Part shown: positions 1-5,539 of the stretch, one piece after another
Position numbering within the stretch: position 1 is the first letter of the stretch
Layout of the letters: every line of letters starts with the position of its first letter
Assembly (NCBI GenBank): GCA_015492395.1
Contig: WGFD01000206.1
Span: 1-5,542, forward strand
From: Deltaproteobacteria bacterium
Lineage (GTDB): Bacteria > Desulfobacterota > GWC2-55-46 > S146-70
DNA length: 5,542 nucleotides
Direction: 5' to 3'
Program-made: the position numbers and the translations under genes
The notes under the pieces: generated by a model
Told to the model about the DNA's origin: nothing
What the model saw: only the letters and a program-made list of their open reading frames with translations
Databases searched by the model: none

Positions 1-932
1 ACAGGCTCCGCCACTCCTATTGCATATGCGAGCTGCACCTCACATTCGTCGGCGATCCCTGATGCAACGATATTCTTAGCTATATACCGCGCCATATAGG
101 AAGCCGACCTGTCAACCTTCGATGGATCTTTGCCGGAGAACGCCCCACCACCATGGCTTCCGTGTCCACCATAGGTATCAACTATTATCTTTCTTCCGGT
201 AAGACCGCAGTCACCCTGCGGGCCACCCACGACAAAACGCCCCGTGGGATTAACGTAAAACTTGGTAGCCGAATCCATCAGTTCTTCAGGTACAACGTGT
301 TTAATGACCTCCTCAATTACAGCCTCCCTTAACACCTTGCCGTCCACATCGGGAGAATGTTGTGTAGAAACCACAACGGTATCCACCGTGACCGGTCTGT
401 TATCGACATAACGTACCGTAACCTGGCTCTTACCGTCCGGCCTTAAGAAGTCCATCTGCCCGCTCTTTCTCACATCCGCAAGCCTCTTGGTAATCTTATG
501 GGAGAAGACGATGGGCATCGGCATGAGTTCGGGGGTATGATTACAGGCATATCCAAACATTAGCCCCTGGTCGCCGGCACCCTGTTCTTTGTTTTCGCCC
601 TCATCCACCCCCATGGCGATATCGGGAGATTGCTTATCCAAGGCAACCAACACGGCGCATGTATTGTAATCAAAACCCATTGCGGCATCGTCGTAGCCAA
701 TATCCTTTATAGTCCCTCTCGCCAACTCGGTGTAATTTATATAGGCATTCGTAGTAATCTCTCCTGCCAACATCGTCATACCCGTCGTAACCAATGTCTC
801 GCATGCAACCCTGCTCTTAGGGTCTTCCTTGAGCAAAGCATCCAATATAGTATCCGATATCTGATCTGCCACCTTGTCAGGATGTCCCTCAGAAACAGAC
901 TCTGACGTAAAAAGATACTCCTTCACCCCCAT
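1..932 (-). CDS. metK: S-adenosylmethionine synthetase (methionine adenosyltransferase), N-terminal 310 residues, cut by the window edge
   Basis: Makes S-adenosylmethionine from methionine and ATP in the cytosol, releasing phosphate and pyrophosphate; the product is the main methyl donor. I translated the minus strand by hand. The protein opens [20 protein letters not shown], with the family's nucleotide/methionine-binding GHPDK at residues 16-20. It goes on through the GAGDQG signature, [23 protein letters not shown], and the glycine-rich [17 protein letters not shown], and leaves the window after IGVAEP. No frame break was seen. The family is usually 380-400 residues, so about 75-90 C-terminal residues lie beyond base 1. 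Start choice: AAGGAGG sits 5 bases before the ATG at 932. A second in-frame ATG at 935 is only 2 bases from it, and one at 953 has no ribosome site. The gene has its own promoter and a leader of about 180 bases, so it need not depend on the PTS operon. An ahcY gene downstream would be typical but cannot be seen. Confidence 0.97.
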   Translation of the reverse strand, partial: MGVKEYLFTSESVSEGHPDKVADQISDTILDALLKEDPKSRVACETLVTTGMTMLAGEITTNAYINYTELARGTIKDIGYDDAAMGFDYNTCAVLVALDKQSPDIAMGVDEGENKEQGAGDQGLMFGYACNHTPELMPMPIVFSHKITKRLADVRKSGQMDFLRPDGKSQVTVRYVDNRPVTVDTVVVSTQHSPDVDGKVLREAVIEEVIKHVVPEELMDSATKFYVNPTGRFVVGGPQGDCGLTGRKIIVDTYGGHGSHGGGAFSGKDPSKVDRSASYMARYIAKNIVASGIADECEVQLAYAIGVAEP

Positions 933-1113
933 CATATCCTCCTTATTCAACATTTTCTATTGAAGCTCCCTGCAGCAAGATGCCGGCCTGCCTGTAACAG
1001 ACAGGAAATCTTCTCATGCAAGGAATTATCCGATTATATTTCGCTCGCGATGCATGTTCAATCAGATAGAATCAACCAAACCGGCAGAGATTCGACACCT
1101 TGCCGCCAGCCAG
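933..1113 (-). promoter_or_regulatory. Long structured 5' leader of metK, candidate regulatory RNA
   Basis: From the predicted transcription start to the metK start codon there are about 180 bases with no credible reading frame. They hold three stems in a row on the minus strand: arms 1103-1109/1081-1087 (7 bp with two G-U pairs), arms 1060-1068/1027-1035 (9 bp with one G-U), and arms 998-1005/987-994 (8 bp with one G-U and a 3-base loop). A further 6-bp pairing between 1051-1056 and 1015-1020 would make the middle stem a pseudoknot. metK leaders often carry SAM riboswitches, but I could not match this one to the SAM-I, SAM-II or SAH patterns I remember. That it is regulatory is inferred from length, folding and the gene it precedes. 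Confidence 0.45.
936..944 (-). promoter_or_regulatory. metK ribosome binding site
   Basis: The minus strand reads AAGGAGGAT directly before two tandem ATG codons. The spacing of GGAGG is 5 bases to the second ATG (932) and 2 bases to the first (935), which favours 932. The core AAGGAG can pair with a UUCCUU segment further up the leader (see findings). Confidence 0.85.
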
Positions 1114-1119
1114 CTATTA

Positions 1120-1148
1120 ATACTATAATTTTACAATATGACTGTCAA
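1120..1148 (-). promoter_or_regulatory. Sigma-70-type promoter for metK
   Basis: The minus strand has a perfect -35 box TTGACA (1148-1143), a 17-base AT-rich spacer and TAGTAT (1125-1120), 4 of 6 to the -10 consensus. An alternative -10, TATAGT (1127-1122), is 5 of 6 but leaves a 15-base spacer. The start of transcription would be near 1113. It is the best promoter-like sequence I found in the window and lies in the gap between ptsI and metK. Confidence 0.7.
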
Positions 1149-1175
1149 ATAAAATCGGTGATTCCCCGCCAGCCG
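1147..1175 (-). terminator. Possible weak terminator after ptsI
   Basis: On the minus strand a short GC-rich hairpin (arms 1171-1175 and 1156-1160, CGG-C-UG-type pairing that leaves a bulge) is followed by ATTTTATTT at 1155-1147. The stem is short and imperfect, so read-through into metK is quite possible. The T-run overlaps the first bases of the metK -35 box. Confidence 0.3.
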
Positions 1176-1333
1176 TCGCCGGTCCCGGAGCCGTCCCTGA
1201 AATTCCATACCACGCCAAGGAACACCCGCAAACCAGAAAGCGCATATAGGGGGGCTTTCTTTAAGCAAATGGGCCGCAATGACAACGGCGTAGATGGGCT
1301 TCTTACGGTTTTAGCGCGAATTGTAGTTGAATA
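1149..1333. other. Non-coding gap between ptsI and the metK promoter
   Basis: No gene recognised on either strand. An open plus-strand frame spans this area, but it has no ribosome site, its protein is not recognisable, and it runs into the end of ptsI and the metK leader. The gap contains an inverted repeat at 1235-1260 and a strikingly GC-rich block at about 1157-1206. On the minus strand that block carries GACGGCT twice, 19 bases apart from start to start. Confidence 0.6.
1235..1260. repeat. Inverted repeat downstream of ptsI
   Basis: AGAAAGC (1235-1241) and GCTTTCT (1254-1260) are perfect 7-base arms around a 12-base loop, about 75 bases past the ptsI stop. No run of T follows on the minus strand, so it is not a classical terminator. 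It could still protect the 3' end of the PTS mRNA. Confidence 0.4.
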
Positions 1334-3103
1334 TCAAATAAGCACTCCTTCGAACCTGCTCTTCATCTCATAGTTTATGTACGACTCCACTTCGCTGGTA
1401 GTGGAGAATTCCAGGATCTTTTCGCCTAAGCTCATCATATCACTGTAACGTATGGACCTGACTATCTTCTTGACACGCAGTATAGCCAGGGCATTCATGC
1501 TAAGTTGCTTCAACCCCAACGCGAGGAGTGCCATGGTACAGCTCGGGTCGCCAGCCATCTCCCCACAGACACTTACATCTATACCGGCCCTGTTTGCCAC
1601 ATCTATAACCCCCTTAATAGTCCGGAGCAGGGCCGGGTGCAGCGGCTCATAGAGATAGTCTACATGCTCATTACCCCTGTCAATAGCCAGGCAATACTGA
1701 AGAAGATCGTTTGTCCCGATAGAGAAGAAGGCGACATGCTTCGCAAGGTGGTCTGCGACTATTGCGGCCGATGGCACCTCTATCATTATACCGACCTCCA
1801 CGTCCGGGTCGAACGGCTTCTTTTCCCGCCTTAACTCGCTCTTGGCCTCCTCAAACACCTTCAATGCCCCAAGAAACTCCGCCACTCCCGATATCATGGG
1901 AAACATTATCTTGATATTTCCAAACACACTTGCCCTCAGGATACCCTTCAATTGCGTCTTGAAAACATCCGGCCTTTTCATACAGAGCCTTATCGCCCTC
2001 AGCCCCATCGCCGGGTTCACCTCCTTTTCATAACCCAGATTGGAAGTGAACTTATCCCCGCCAAGATCCAATGTCCTGATAATCGTAGGGTGGGGAGAAA
2101 CACGTTCAGCCACCTTCTTACACGCAGACAGATGCTCTTCTTCGGTCGGCAGGTCAGTCCTGCCAAGATAAAGAAATTCAGTCCTATAAAGGCCTATACC
2201 TTCCGCTCCGTGATCGGTCAACTGGCCGATCTCGTTCAGGAACTCTACGTTGCCCATCAGCCTTATCCTCTTGCCGTCTATTGTTTCAGCCGGCAGCTCA
2301 CTGTAATTGTGTAGTGACTTCTCGTAAGAAAAAAACTGCTTCTTGTGCCACTCATACTCCCTGATCACCTCCATGGATGGATTTATCACCACAGTGCCGG
2401 AGGTGCCATCAACTATCACGGTATCACCGTTCCTCAGGAGAGTCATTATGTTCTCCAACCCCACAACGGCCGGTATCTCCATAGATCTGGCGACAATGGC
2501 CGTGTGTGAGGTCCTCCCGCCCATAACCGTCACAAATCCCTTCACCTTGTCCTTAGACAACTGTACCGTATCCGTCGGAGCCAAATCCTTTGCTACGACT
2601 ATAACCTCTTCGTCTATATCGGTGATCTTGTCTCTCCTTTTGCCGATAAGGTTTCTCAAGATACGATCACCGATATGTTCGATATCGGCCCCTCTTTCCC
2701 TCAGGTACTCATCCTCCGTCTTGTCAAAGAACTCTCTTATCCCGCGGAGCACCATCTTAAGCGCCCACTCCGCGTTCACCTTTTCTCTTTTAATCGTCTT
2801 TATAGTGTCTTCGATCAGCATCTCATCATACAACATCATAATATATGCATCTATTATATGAACATGCTCTCTCCCCTTCTTGTTCTGCAGGATCTTGGCT
2901 CTTAACCTTTGCAACTGTTCCTGGGATATCTTGACCGCTCTTTTAAACCTCTCTATCTCATGCAAGAGGAAAGAGTCCTCCAGATGGCAAAAGGCAGGGA
3001 CCTCCACCCCCTCCTCCGGGATTATCAAGGCCTTGCCAATAACGATACCCGGCGAAACACCAATCCCTTTCAGGGTTATGCCGACACAACTTCCAGTTTT
3101 CAC
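1334..3103 (-). CDS. ptsI: PTS enzyme I (phosphoenolpyruvate-protein phosphotransferase)
   Basis: Cytosolic first enzyme of the phosphotransferase system. It takes phosphate from phosphoenolpyruvate onto a histidine and passes it to HPr. The protein has 589 residues, close to the usual 570-590. The phospho-histidine domain holds GGRTSH, with active His200. The C-terminal PEP-binding barrel holds Arg307 (RTEF), Arg343 (RTLDLGGDK), Glu442 (IEVPSAA), Asp466 (GTNDLLQY), Arg476 (DRGN) and Cys513 (VCGEMAGD). All seven sit exactly 11 residues later than the key residues of the E. coli enzyme as I recall them (189, 296, 332, 431, 455, 465, 502), so the core has no net gap and the catalytic set is complete. 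The start is GTG, overlapping the HPr stop as GTGA, with GGGGAGG just upstream. No better start is visible. It is the last gene of the PTS cluster. Confidence 0.97.
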   Translation of the reverse strand: MKTGSCVGITLKGIGVSPGIVIGKALIIPEEGVEVPAFCHLEDSFLLHEIERFKRAVKISQEQLQRLRAKILQNKKGREHVHIIDAYIMMLYDEMLIEDTIKTIKREKVNAEWALKMVLRGIREFFDKTEDEYLRERGADIEHIGDRILRNLIGKRRDKITDIDEEVIVVAKDLAPTDTVQLSKDKVKGFVTVMGGRTSHTAIVARSMEIPAVVGLENIMTLLRNGDTVIVDGTSGTVVINPSMEVIREYEWHKKQFFSYEKSLHNYSELPAETIDGKRIRLMGNVEFLNEIGQLTDHGAEGIGLYRTEFLYLGRTDLPTEEEHLSACKKVAERVSPHPTIIRTLDLGGDKFTSNLGYEKEVNPAMGLRAIRLCMKRPDVFKTQLKGILRASVFGNIKIMFPMISGVAEFLGALKVFEEAKSELRREKKPFDPDVEVGIMIEVPSAAIVADHLAKHVAFFSIGTNDLLQYCLAIDRGNEHVDYLYEPLHPALLRTIKGVIDVANRAGIDVSVCGEMAGDPSCTMALLALGLKQLSMNALAILRVKKIVRSIRYSDMMSLGEKILEFSTTSEVESYINYEMKSRFEGVLI

Positions 3104-3396
3104 TCCTCCTCCCCGAATTTATTATCGATAAGGTCGCCTAACTCAGCCACCGCATCCTCCGCGTCATCACCTTCAGCCCGTATAGTAATGCTGGTACCTT
3201 TCGTAGCGGCGAGAGTCAATACTCCCATTATACTCTTCCCATTTACTTCATAATCGTTCTTCGATACATAGATATCAGACTTGAACTTATTTGCCATCCG
3301 AACGAACTTCGACGCAGCCCTCGCGTGCAGTCCAAGCTTATTGCTTATAGTAAAGATACCCGAAGCCTTCTTGTACTTATTTTCGCCGCATGCCAT
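3100..3396 (-). CDS. ptsH: Phosphocarrier protein HPr
   Basis: Small cytosolic carrier that moves phosphate from enzyme I to the IIA component. It has 98 residues, with about 9 extra at the N-terminus (MACGENKYK) compared with the usual 85-90. The active-site block NKLGLHARAASKF contains His24, equivalent to His15. NGKSIMGVL carries Ser55, equivalent to Ser46, the residue phosphorylated by HPr kinase in Gram-positives and in many proteobacteria. Both sites are offset by 9, so the core aligns without gaps. Start: ATG at 3396, 8 bases after AGGAGGAG; there is no nearby in-frame alternative. The stop overlaps the ptsI start. The intact serine site implies a regulatory HPr kinase/phosphorylase in the genome, not seen here. 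Confidence 0.96.
   Translation of the reverse strand: MACGENKYKKASGIFTISNKLGLHARAASKFVRMANKFKSDIYVSKNDYEVNGKSIMGVLTLAATKGTSITIRAEGDDAEDAVAELGDLIDNKFGEEE
3104..3114 (-). promoter_or_regulatory. ptsI ribosome binding site embedded in the end of ptsH
   Basis: The minus strand GGGGAGGAGGA lies directly before the GTG start of ptsI. The same bases encode the last Gly-Glu-Glu-Glu of HPr. With the 4-base GTGA overlap this suggests translational coupling of HPr and enzyme I. Confidence 0.75.
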
Positions 3397-3404
3397 TCAG
3401 AGCA

Positions 3405-3412
3405 CTCCTCCT
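3405..3412 (-). promoter_or_regulatory. ptsH ribosome binding site
   Basis: The minus strand AGGAGGAG lies 8 bases before the ATG at 3396, inside the 23-base gap after the IID stop. It is one of the strongest ribosome sites in the operon. IIC and IID have none recognisable, which suggests HPr is made at a higher level. Confidence 0.8.
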
Positions 3413-3419
3413 CGGTCTG

Positions 3420-4202
3420 CTACTCCACTATACCACTAATAAAAGAAATCAACATAATAGGCCCGGCAATCAGATAGATGAGAGTCTGGATAGAGTATCC
3501 CTTTCTCATCAAGATGGATAAGAGCGGTATGGCCACGGCCAATGAAACGGTCATTACACAAAAGAGCAGGAGTGGTATATCCCCGATACCACCGAGGCCG
3601 GGAAGAGGCATATAAGCTGTGATACCGACCGCCAAAACAGCCAACATACCGCCCATCAAATACCTTATTCTCCCACTCCACGTCGGCAACTCAAGCCCAC
3701 CTATATGCTCTATGGTATCTTCCCCGTAACTATAACCCCTCCATAAACACGTCCACCTCATCCAAAGATGAAAGGCATTGTATATAAAAAGGAAGACCAG
3801 CACACCATATATACCCAGAACCATTATGGACCCAACGCCTACTATAGAGGCCAGCGGTCTGGCTGCCCCCCAAAAAAACCTGTCTCCTATTGCGCCAAAC
3901 GGCCCGCTTACGGCCTTCTTGAACATAATTATGTCATCAGGGGATCGAATCCCTTCTTGCACTTCCTCTTCCATCCTTATTACGGCACCAAGCACAGGAG
4001 AGGCCATGTACGGATGAACATTGAATGTCTCCACATGTCTTCGCAGCGCAATCCGCCGCTTATCCCTATTACGGTAGATCTTTTTAAGCGCCGGAGCCAA
4101 CGCAGCAACGAAACCAAGTCCCTGGAGCCTTTCATAACTCCATGAGGACTGGAGAAACAACGAGTTAAAAAATACCTTTATCAGCGTCTTCCTATCCACC
4201 AT
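3420..4202 (-). CDS. PTS mannose/fructose/sorbose-family IID membrane component
   Basis: One of the two integral membrane subunits of a mannose-family PTS permease, forming the sugar channel with IIC. 260 residues from the chosen start, within the usual 260-280. The N-terminal cytosolic part has the family's FLQSSWSYERLQGLGF (residues 16-31) and NVHPYMASPVLGAVIRMEEE (61-80). The hallmark SGPFGAIGDRFFWG is at 99-112. Hydrophobic segments follow at about 115-142, 182-200, 208-231 and 238-257. Start: I chose the ATG at 4202 (MVDRKTLIKVF), which matches the usual family beginning and overlaps the IIC stop by 11 bases. A longer version from a TTG at 4232 would add 10 residues with no family support. 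No Shine-Dalgarno sequence is visible, so it is probably coupled to IIC translation. The substrate cannot be told. Confidence 0.93.
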   Translation of the reverse strand: MVDRKTLIKVFFNSLFLQSSWSYERLQGLGFVAALAPALKKIYRNRDKRRIALRRHVETFNVHPYMASPVLGAVIRMEEEVQEGIRSPDDIIMFKKAVSGPFGAIGDRFFWGAARPLASIVGVGSIMVLGIYGVLVFLFIYNAFHLWMRWTCLWRGYSYGEDTIEHIGGLELPTWSGRIRYLMGGMLAVLAVGITAYMPLPGLGGIGDIPLLLFCVMTVSLAVAIPLLSILMRKGYSIQTLIYLIAGPIMLISFISGIVE

Positions 4203-4923
4203 TATAACCATAGTACAGAAACGTAAAGACAATGAGCGCTATCACAACGAAGAATGAATATACAAAATATATCCATTTGCTATATATAATGTTAAAAGCG
4301 GCGGCGAGACCCAGCACGAGCAGGGCGAACCACGCAATGGGGAGTCCAGTTGAAGCGAGGGAGTCCGGCATTCTCATGTAAATCACATAAATCATATGCA
4401 CGCCTGCAAGAACCGATATGAATATGGAGAGACTCCCGGCAAGGAAGAATAGCACAAGCCCTTTAAGGTTATTCCTGACAACCATATCTCCAACCTTGTC
4501 ATCCGGAGCCCCCTCAACGGCGTCAAAGAAGCGTGTATTATATCTCCTTGCAATCGCTTCCAGTCTGTTATAAAGAGTTCCCATAGGCATTATCAGCAGA
4601 GTGGCCAAGACCATCACGGACAGCATACCGGTTCCTTCCAACCCAAGCCATCTGGAACATATAACAGTTACTGCCGTACACACCGTGGTTATTACCGTCT
4701 CGTTGGGCGGCACATAACCTCCCAAGGACATATTACCCACAAATAAGAGCTCAAAGTAAATACCCGCCACCAGCCCAACCAGTAAATTACCCAATAAAAG
4801 ACTTAGAACCGGTGCCACGACAATTGGTCTGGAGATCATAACCTGGAATGCGGCCGTCCTATCTATCGACAACCCTCCGCCCAACAAGGAGATCATAATG
4901 GTTTCCCTTAAAAGGTCGGTCAT
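4192..4923 (-). CDS. PTS mannose/fructose/sorbose-family IIC membrane component
   Basis: Integral membrane subunit of the same permease. 243 residues, slightly short for a family of about 250-270. The N-terminus has the typical order: a hydrophobic helix, SIDRTAAFQVMISRPIV (residues 19-35), a long hydrophobic stretch (36-63), then the family signature GGYVPPNETV (68-77). Further membrane segments lie at about 78-114, 154-181, 193-213 and 215-238. A charged cytosolic loop at 118-152 (RLEAIARRYNTRFFDAVEG and beyond) separates the two halves. The ATG at 4923 is 11 bases after the IIB stop, without a clear ribosome site. The stop lies inside the start region of IID. No substrate specificity can be read; a mainly regulatory role is also possible. 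Confidence 0.93.
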   Translation of the reverse strand: MTDLLRETIMISLLGGGLSIDRTAAFQVMISRPIVVAPVLSLLLGNLLVGLVAGIYFELLFVGNMSLGGYVPPNETVITTVCTAVTVICSRWLGLEGTGMLSVMVLATLLIMPMGTLYNRLEAIARRYNTRFFDAVEGAPDDKVGDMVVRNNLKGLVLFFLAGSLSIFISVLAGVHMIYVIYMRMPDSLASTGLPIAWFALLVLGLAAAFNIIYSKWIYFVYSFFVVIALIVFTFLYYGYNGG

Positions 4924-4934
4924 CTATTTGCCGA

Positions 4935-5393
4935 TCACAAGTCTATAGGCCTATCATAGGGCACGGCCCTTATCTGTATGGGTACCCCCATACTTTTAAG
5001 CCTTTCGATTATGCCTTCATCAACCTTGTCTATGTAAACAGACCTGCTGATCTGCTTAGTCTCGCCACCGTGATGTATATTGCCCATATTGATACCCGTA
5101 ACTTTAACACCGCCTTCGCAAAGCCGCATAGCGTCATCCAAGGTGCCGACAAGGACAATCGTCCTGCGTTCGTCCATATTGCCCGACTTGATCTCCCGAA
5201 TAGCGTCGTTGATTCCAAGGACATGAATGGTAAGACTGCTAAACCCGCATGATTCGATAGCCAGCCTTTTAAACCGATTGGCCGCGGCGTCATCTGAAGC
5301 CACTAAGATGTAGTCCGCCTTCAAGAACGGTACCCACGACTCCACCACTTGGCCGTGTACCAGCCTGTCATCGACTCTGACCAAGACTATCAT
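4935..5393 (-). CDS. PTS mannose/fructose/sorbose-family IIB component
   Basis: Soluble phosphotransfer subunit that takes phosphate from IIA and hands it to the sugar at the IIC/IID channel. 152 residues, as expected for a stand-alone IIB. It opens MIVLVRVDDRLVHGQVVESW, the family's active-site region, with phospho-accepting His13. The second conserved block GINMGNIHHGGETKQISRSVY lies at about 100-120. The ATG at 5393 matches the family start exactly. The only ribosome-site candidate is a weak AGGG 8 bases upstream. This is the first gene of the visible operon. No IIA partner is fused or present in the window; it may lie beyond base 5542 or elsewhere. Upstream lies an unusual chain of hairpins that would form the 5' part of its mRNA. 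Confidence 0.94.
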   Translation of the reverse strand: MIVLVRVDDRLVHGQVVESWVPFLKADYILVASDDAAANRFKRLAIESCGFSSLTIHVLGINDAIREIKSGNMDERRTIVLVGTLDDAMRLCEGGVKVTGINMGNIHHGGETKQISRSVYIDKVDEGIIERLKSMGVPIQIRAVPYDRPIDL

Positions 5394-5412
5394 AATACCA
5401 TCCCTGTGATTT

Positions 5413-5429
5413 CAACTCTTTCCGAGTTG
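5413..5429. repeat. Hairpin A, nearest to the IIB gene
   Basis: CAACTC (5413-5418) and GAGTTG (5424-5429) are perfect 6-bp arms around a 5-base loop (GGAAA on the minus strand). It lies about 20 bases before the IIB start codon and leaves the ribosome region free. Confidence 0.6.
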
Positions 5430-5444
5430 TACTTATGGAACCTC

Positions 5445-5470
5445 TGAATAATTCATCCCTGAATTATTCA
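5445..5470. repeat. Hairpin B, 10-bp perfect inverted repeat
   Basis: TGAATAATTC (5445-5454) and GAATTATTCA (5461-5470) are perfect arms around a 6-base loop. On the minus strand the loop reads AGGGAT and is part of an 8-base CAGGGATG that recurs just before the IIB start. Two more outer pairs form beyond a single mismatch. Confidence 0.8.
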
Positions 5471-5475
5471 AAGAC

Positions 5476-5505
5476 GAAAAAGAAAAAGTGCAATTTTTCT
5501 TTTTC
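5476..5505. repeat. Hairpin C, 12-bp perfect inverted repeat of A/G against T/C
   Basis: Two copies of GAAAAA (5476-5487) face two copies of TTTTTC (5494-5505) across a 6-base loop, giving a perfect 12-bp stem. One arm is all purine and the other all pyrimidine, with only two G-C pairs, so as a terminator stem it would be weak. Confidence 0.8.
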
Positions 5506-5508
5506 TCA

Positions 5509-5539
5509 CATTTTCAATGACTTACAGCCATTGAAAATG
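5509..5539. repeat. Hairpin D, 14-bp inverted repeat with 3-base loop
   Basis: Arms 5509-5522 and 5526-5539 pair along 14 positions. The outer 11 (CATTTTCAATG against CATTGAAAATG) are perfect. The only non-standard position is A-C if the plus strand is transcribed and a tolerated G-U if the minus strand is. It ends 3 bases from the window edge, so an upstream gene or further hairpins could follow. No run of T comes after it on the minus strand. Confidence 0.8.

Noticed and set aside
945..953. ATG at 953 as an upstream in-frame start for metK
   Set aside because: The strong AAGGAGG lies between it and the conserved protein start, and nothing resembling a ribosome site precedes it.
1156..1206. 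Resemblance to the 3' half of a cyclic-di-GMP (GEMM) riboswitch on the minus strand (GGGACG, CTCCGG, GCGGGG, ACCGAT)
   Set aside because: The conserved GCAAA and the GNRA-capped first stem are missing, the expected closing stem does not pair, and the block lies upstream of the metK promoter and not inside its transcript.
1235..1260. Inverted repeat as an intrinsic terminator of the PTS operon
   Set aside because: The loop is 12 bases and the minus strand continues GGTTTGCGGG with no T-run. On the plus strand only TTT follows and there is no gene to terminate. Kept as a plain inverted repeat.
1309..1338. Tiny minus-strand frame starting at TTG just after AAGGAG at the end of ptsI
   Set aside because: Only eight codons with a rare start; the AAGGAG encodes Glu-Gly of the ptsI C-terminus and is most likely incidental.
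960..1373. Plus-strand open frame of 137 codons across the ptsI-metK gap
   Set aside because: It has no ribosome site and an unrecognisable composition. It runs through the metK leader and promoter into the antisense of ptsI. The structured leader and promoter on the minus strand explain the region better.
2343..2861. Plus-strand open frame of 172 codons inside ptsI
   Set aside because: It is the antisense shadow of enzyme I, whose seven key residues are all in register on the minus strand.
4203..4232. TTG at 4232 as the start of IID
   Set aside because: It adds 10 residues inside the IIC frame with no family similarity or ribosome site. The ATG at 4202 gives the typical family N-terminus.
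5430..5508. Sigma-70 or sigma-54 promoter for the PTS operon within the hairpin chain
   Set aside because: TTGCAC followed at 19 bases by AATAAT is a poor match and sits inside two stems. TTGC has no GG at the right distance upstream for sigma-54. The operon may start beyond the window.
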